From: JAWXCB01 sp034440455
Lineage (GTDB): Bacteria; Bacteroidota; Bacteroidia; Chitinophagales; CAIOSU01
Direction: 5' to 3'
NCBI GenBank assembly: GCA_034440455.1
Contig: JAWXCB010000092.1
Location: 1 to 64,000, forward strand
DNA length: 64,000 nt
Shown: positions 62,030 to 64,000 of the stretch, one piece after another
How the letters are laid out: each line of letters starts with the position of its first letter
Position numbering within the stretch: the first letter of the stretch is position 1
The notes under the pieces: generated by a model
Told to the model about the DNA's origin: nothing
Database searches by the model: none
Seen by the model: the letters and a program-made list of their open reading frames with translations, nothing else
Program-made: the position numbers and the translations under genes

Positions 62030-62070
62030 AAAAAATCCCTCTCCGCATTTAGCGCGAAGAGGGATTTTTT
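62030..62070 (-). terminator. Intrinsic terminator after the FN3 gene
   Basis: AAAAAATCCCTCT (62030-62042) and AGAGGGATTTTTT (62058-62070), a 13-bp stem with A/T flanks, just past the stop at 62094. Confidence 0.88.
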
Positions 62071-62093
62071 AAAACCCGGAGGGAAGAGTTCGT

Positions 62094-62729
62094 TTAGGGA
62101 ACGATGCAGGTGGCAACGTCAGACGGAGCAGAGCTTCCACTTGAGCCTAAAGCCCTGCATCTGAATGAATAATATTTTGCAGAAGTCAAACCTTGCGTAA
62201 TTGTCACTTTGCGCTTGCTGCAAGTAACCAGCGGCTGCCAGTTTGCAGAGGGACCAACATTGGTGCCTTCTACAAATTCAATTTGATACATGTGGCTGCC
62301 GGAAACGGTATTCCATTCCAAAATTGCTGAAGCAGCCTCAGGACCCGGCTGTGCAGTCATGCCTTGCGGTGCAGTTAACACAACGGGAGTGCGGCTTTTC
62401 CAAACTTCAAAGCCAACAATCTCAATCATTTCAACAGCATTTACCTTTGGCTGACACAGCAGCTCAACGTAATTCGAGAGTTCCATCATGCTCGAAAGAA
62501 GCGCCTCACGAGCTGTATTCCTTTCGCGGATAGACTCTCTGTCGCGCGACTCGGAAGCCACGCATAAACCGGCTAAATCATTAATTAAAGTTGTGATGGC
62601 ACTCAACACCGGAACGGGCGTGGGAAACCAATCAACGTGCGCGCCAACATTTGCAACGATGTCGCGGCACTTGGTCACGAGGTCGTTGTTTTTTAATGAA
62701 TTAATTGCTGAAATTTTAATTCTAACCAT
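62094..62729 (-). CDS. Fibronectin type III-domain protein
   Basis: 211 residues with no signal peptide. About 1-110 is helical (IVANVGAHVDWFPTPVPVLS, LSSMMELSNYVELLCQP). The C-terminal 85 residues form one fibronectin type III domain (TAPQGMTAQPGPEAASAILE, WNTVSGSHMYQIEFVEG, and the end YYSFRCRALGSSGSSAPSD). Related small proteins occur in several copies in Bacteroidota genomes; function unknown. Downstream of a repeat-rich spacer. Confidence 0.75.
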   Translation of the reverse strand: MVRIKISAINSLKNNDLVTKCRDIVANVGAHVDWFPTPVPVLSAITTLINDLAGLCVASESRDRESIRERNTAREALLSSMMELSNYVELLCQPKVNAVEMIEIVGFEVWKSRTPVVLTAPQGMTAQPGPEAASAILEWNTVSGSHMYQIEFVEGTNVGPSANWQPLVTCSKRKVTITQGLTSAKYYSFRCRALGSSGSSAPSDVATCIVP

Positions 62730-62809
62730 GACAATTTTGTTTTAAGGGTTATGAAAGATTTCCTTCTTGTACGGATGTTTTAAAAGAAGGTTTCAGCGTG
62801 GTTTCACTC

Positions 62810-63030
62810 AGCCTGCTTGCGCATGTAATCAGGCTGAATGACAACACAACCCGACTGCTTGCATTAGCAAGCAAGCCGGATACATAGCCCCTCAGCCTGA
62901 ACAGCAATGCAAACAAGCTGCTTGCATCGCGCCTCAGCCTGAGTAGCAGAGCAAGCAAACTGCTTGCATCAGCAAGCAGGCTGACTGCATCGCCAATCAG
63001 CGTGACGCGAGAGGCAAGCAAGCTGAGTGG
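62810..63030. repeat. Degenerate tandem repeats, 42-bp and 21-bp period
   Basis: Two 42-bp units in tandem at 62887-62928 and 62929-62970 match at 35 of 42 positions (core CCTCAGCCTGA...GCTTGCATC), flanked by looser 21-bp units such as AGCAAGCAGGCTGACTGCATC. Frames on both strands read through as Leu/Ser/Ala heptads, so protein-coding status is unclear. Confidence 0.7.
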
Positions 63031-63058
63031 ATGGATAAGGAGGCTGGGTGGGAGGTAT

Positions 63059-63090
63059 GTAAACTTTGTTTGCGGACAAACAGAGTTTAC
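63059..63090. repeat. 14-bp hairpin GTAAACTTTGTTTG/CAAACAGAGTTTAC
   Basis: One mismatch in 14 with a 4-base loop (CGGA). It is followed by a G-rich stretch with GGCGGGGGTGGGGG (63113-63126). Confidence 0.7.
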
Positions 63091-63212
63091 AGGAGGGTAG
63101 GTAAAGTTTACAGGCGGGGGTGGGGGAAAGATATATTCTGGATAAAAGATTCAAAAATGTTTTCCTTGCTGAAAAGGAAGTTGGAGAAGAAAAGGGTTGC
63201 TCGAAAGCATCA

Positions 63213-64000
63213 TTAATAATCAAGAAAAAGAACCTTTGAAGGTTTCCAATCCACGGCTATTTTATCAGCCATTTCAAGCCAGCGCTTTATCCTTTTCTCA
63301 GGGGCAACTGATTCTTTCCAATACTCCACGAACAAGGCATCTTCCATTGTTAATGCTGCTGAAATCATTTCTTTCTGAATATCTTCCAATGCGCACTGTA
63401 GATATAATCCTCCACGCGTGCTGTCAGAAGCCATCGCAACGCTTCCTGCTGAAAACAAATCTCTCGCCTGCGAAGCCAATACGCCATGATAGGTCAGCAA
63501 ATACATTGCAACATCATTATACTTATTTTTTACTCTTGAGCCTGCAACTATTCCGGGGCAAAGCAGAGAAGCCTCTGCGCGTAGCTTTCTTTTTTCTGTT
63601 TGTGGCAAGTCCATGTACAATCGAACCTGAATAGGCAGGGTGTGTTCTTGTTCCGGCTTTTCTTCAAGCCACCATAACCTTTCGCCCGCTTTCAATCTTG
63701 ATTTTGCGTATTGCCTGATGTAGCGCATTTTTTTCTCTACAGGCAACGCGCTGAACTTTTCATAGGATACGTCCATCAGCTTAAACAGTGAGGATTTTGC
63801 ATCTATCTCCAATTCAAATCTTGGCACATGCGAAGTGCGCACGTGAATTACGCAGTCTTGATACGCTTGCCATTTCACCTGCGGCTCGCCCCCCATTTTT
63901 CCAAACACTACATAAATATGTTGAACTTCTTTTTTCTTGAATGTCTCAAACACGCTGTTCGCCACGCTTCGCCAGGTGTCTTTTTCGGTAAACTTTACCT
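63213..64000 (-). CDS. Hypothetical protein, 5' end beyond the window
   Basis: At least 262 residues. A GTG at 63965 could start it, but the frame stays open to the window edge with protein-like sequence (KFTEKDTWRSVANSVFETFK), so I treat it as partial. It is a soluble protein with a charged helical middle (EKKMRYIRQYAKSRLKAGERLWWLEEKPEQE, in outline) and a conserved-looking LCPGIVAGSRVKNKYNDVAMYLL. Family not recognised. Transcribed toward the repeat region and the FN3 gene. Confidence 0.6.
   Translation of the reverse strand, partial: VKFTEKDTWRSVANSVFETFKKKEVQHIYVVFGKMGGEPQVKWQAYQDCVIHVRTSHVPRFELEIDAKSSLFKLMDVSYEKFSALPVEKKMRYIRQYAKSRLKAGERLWWLEEKPEQEHTLPIQVRLYMDLPQTEKRKLRAEASLLCPGIVAGSRVKNKYNDVAMYLLTYHGVLASQARDLFSAGSVAMASDSTRGGLYLQCALEDIQKEMISAALTMEDALFVEYWKESVAPEKRIKRWLEMADKIAVDWKPSKVLFLDY

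Noticed and set aside
62887..62970. CRISPR-like array in the 62.8-63.0 kb repeats
   Set aside because: Units are contiguous and degenerate, without unique spacers; no cas genes are present.
62749..63021. 90-residue reverse frame made of Leu/Ser heptads
   Set aside because: It is only the translation of tandem DNA repeats; the forward strand reads similarly, so coding direction cannot be established.

Overview
The window is chromosomal DNA of a member of the Bacteroidota, probably an uncultured or environmental lineage near the Sphingobacteriia/Chitinophagia/Flavobacteriia. The grounds are: three secreted proteins ending in type IX secretion (Por/T9SS) sorting domains; SusC/CirA-type TonB-dependent receptors; a MurF-alanine racemase fusion; a bTHX ribosomal protein; a DUF4293 protein; and promoters of the Bacteroidota form TTG-N19-21-TAnnTTTG (clearest at HU and at the SAM riboswitch). 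Genes are tightly packed and mostly housekeeping. I see no rRNA, tRNA or CRISPR array.

Layout. 1-10.4 kb is an accessory region: the N-terminus of an IS1182-type transposase runs off the left edge, followed by yhhQ-folE-methyltransferase, then a three-gene operon (DUF4407-transglutaminase protein, a 74-residue protein, and a 1149-residue protein that joins a SEDS (RodA/FtsW) polymerase to a penicillin-binding transpeptidase). It ends in a truncated gene and a cluster of short palindromic repeats. 10.4-31.5 kb holds fabI, recN, a GMC oxidoreductase pair, ruvC, a PNGase F-like secreted protein, a SAM-I riboswitch with terminator controlling metB-like and hom genes, folA-thyA, proline dehydrogenase, purD and two related T9SS proteins. 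31.7-36.2 kb is the yceD-rpmF-fabH-efp-accB-accC set for fatty-acid synthesis and translation; its EF-P lacks the usual PGKG loop. 37-52 kb holds clpC, a STAS protein, rnz, a thiolase, truA, an MsbA-like ABC exporter, SOD, tadA, murF-alr, an aldehyde dehydrogenase, pdxH, bTHX and HU. 53.4-56.9 kb looks like a metal (probably zinc) uptake locus with a ZnuD-like receptor. The right end has a Crp-family regulator, another TonB receptor, a DUF1232 protein, a Fic protein with a ruined catalytic motif, an FN3 protein and a partial unknown gene.

The most unusual item is the SEDS-transpeptidase fusion operon at 4.1-9.3 kb: both halves of a peptidoglycan synthase in one chain, with a divergent active site and beside a DUF4407 membrane protein carrying a transglutaminase-like domain. 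Secondary items are the folE-linked methyltransferase, the altered EF-P tip, the Fic pseudo-enzyme and several decayed genes and repeat families. All functional calls rest on sequence reading alone; no database search was run.
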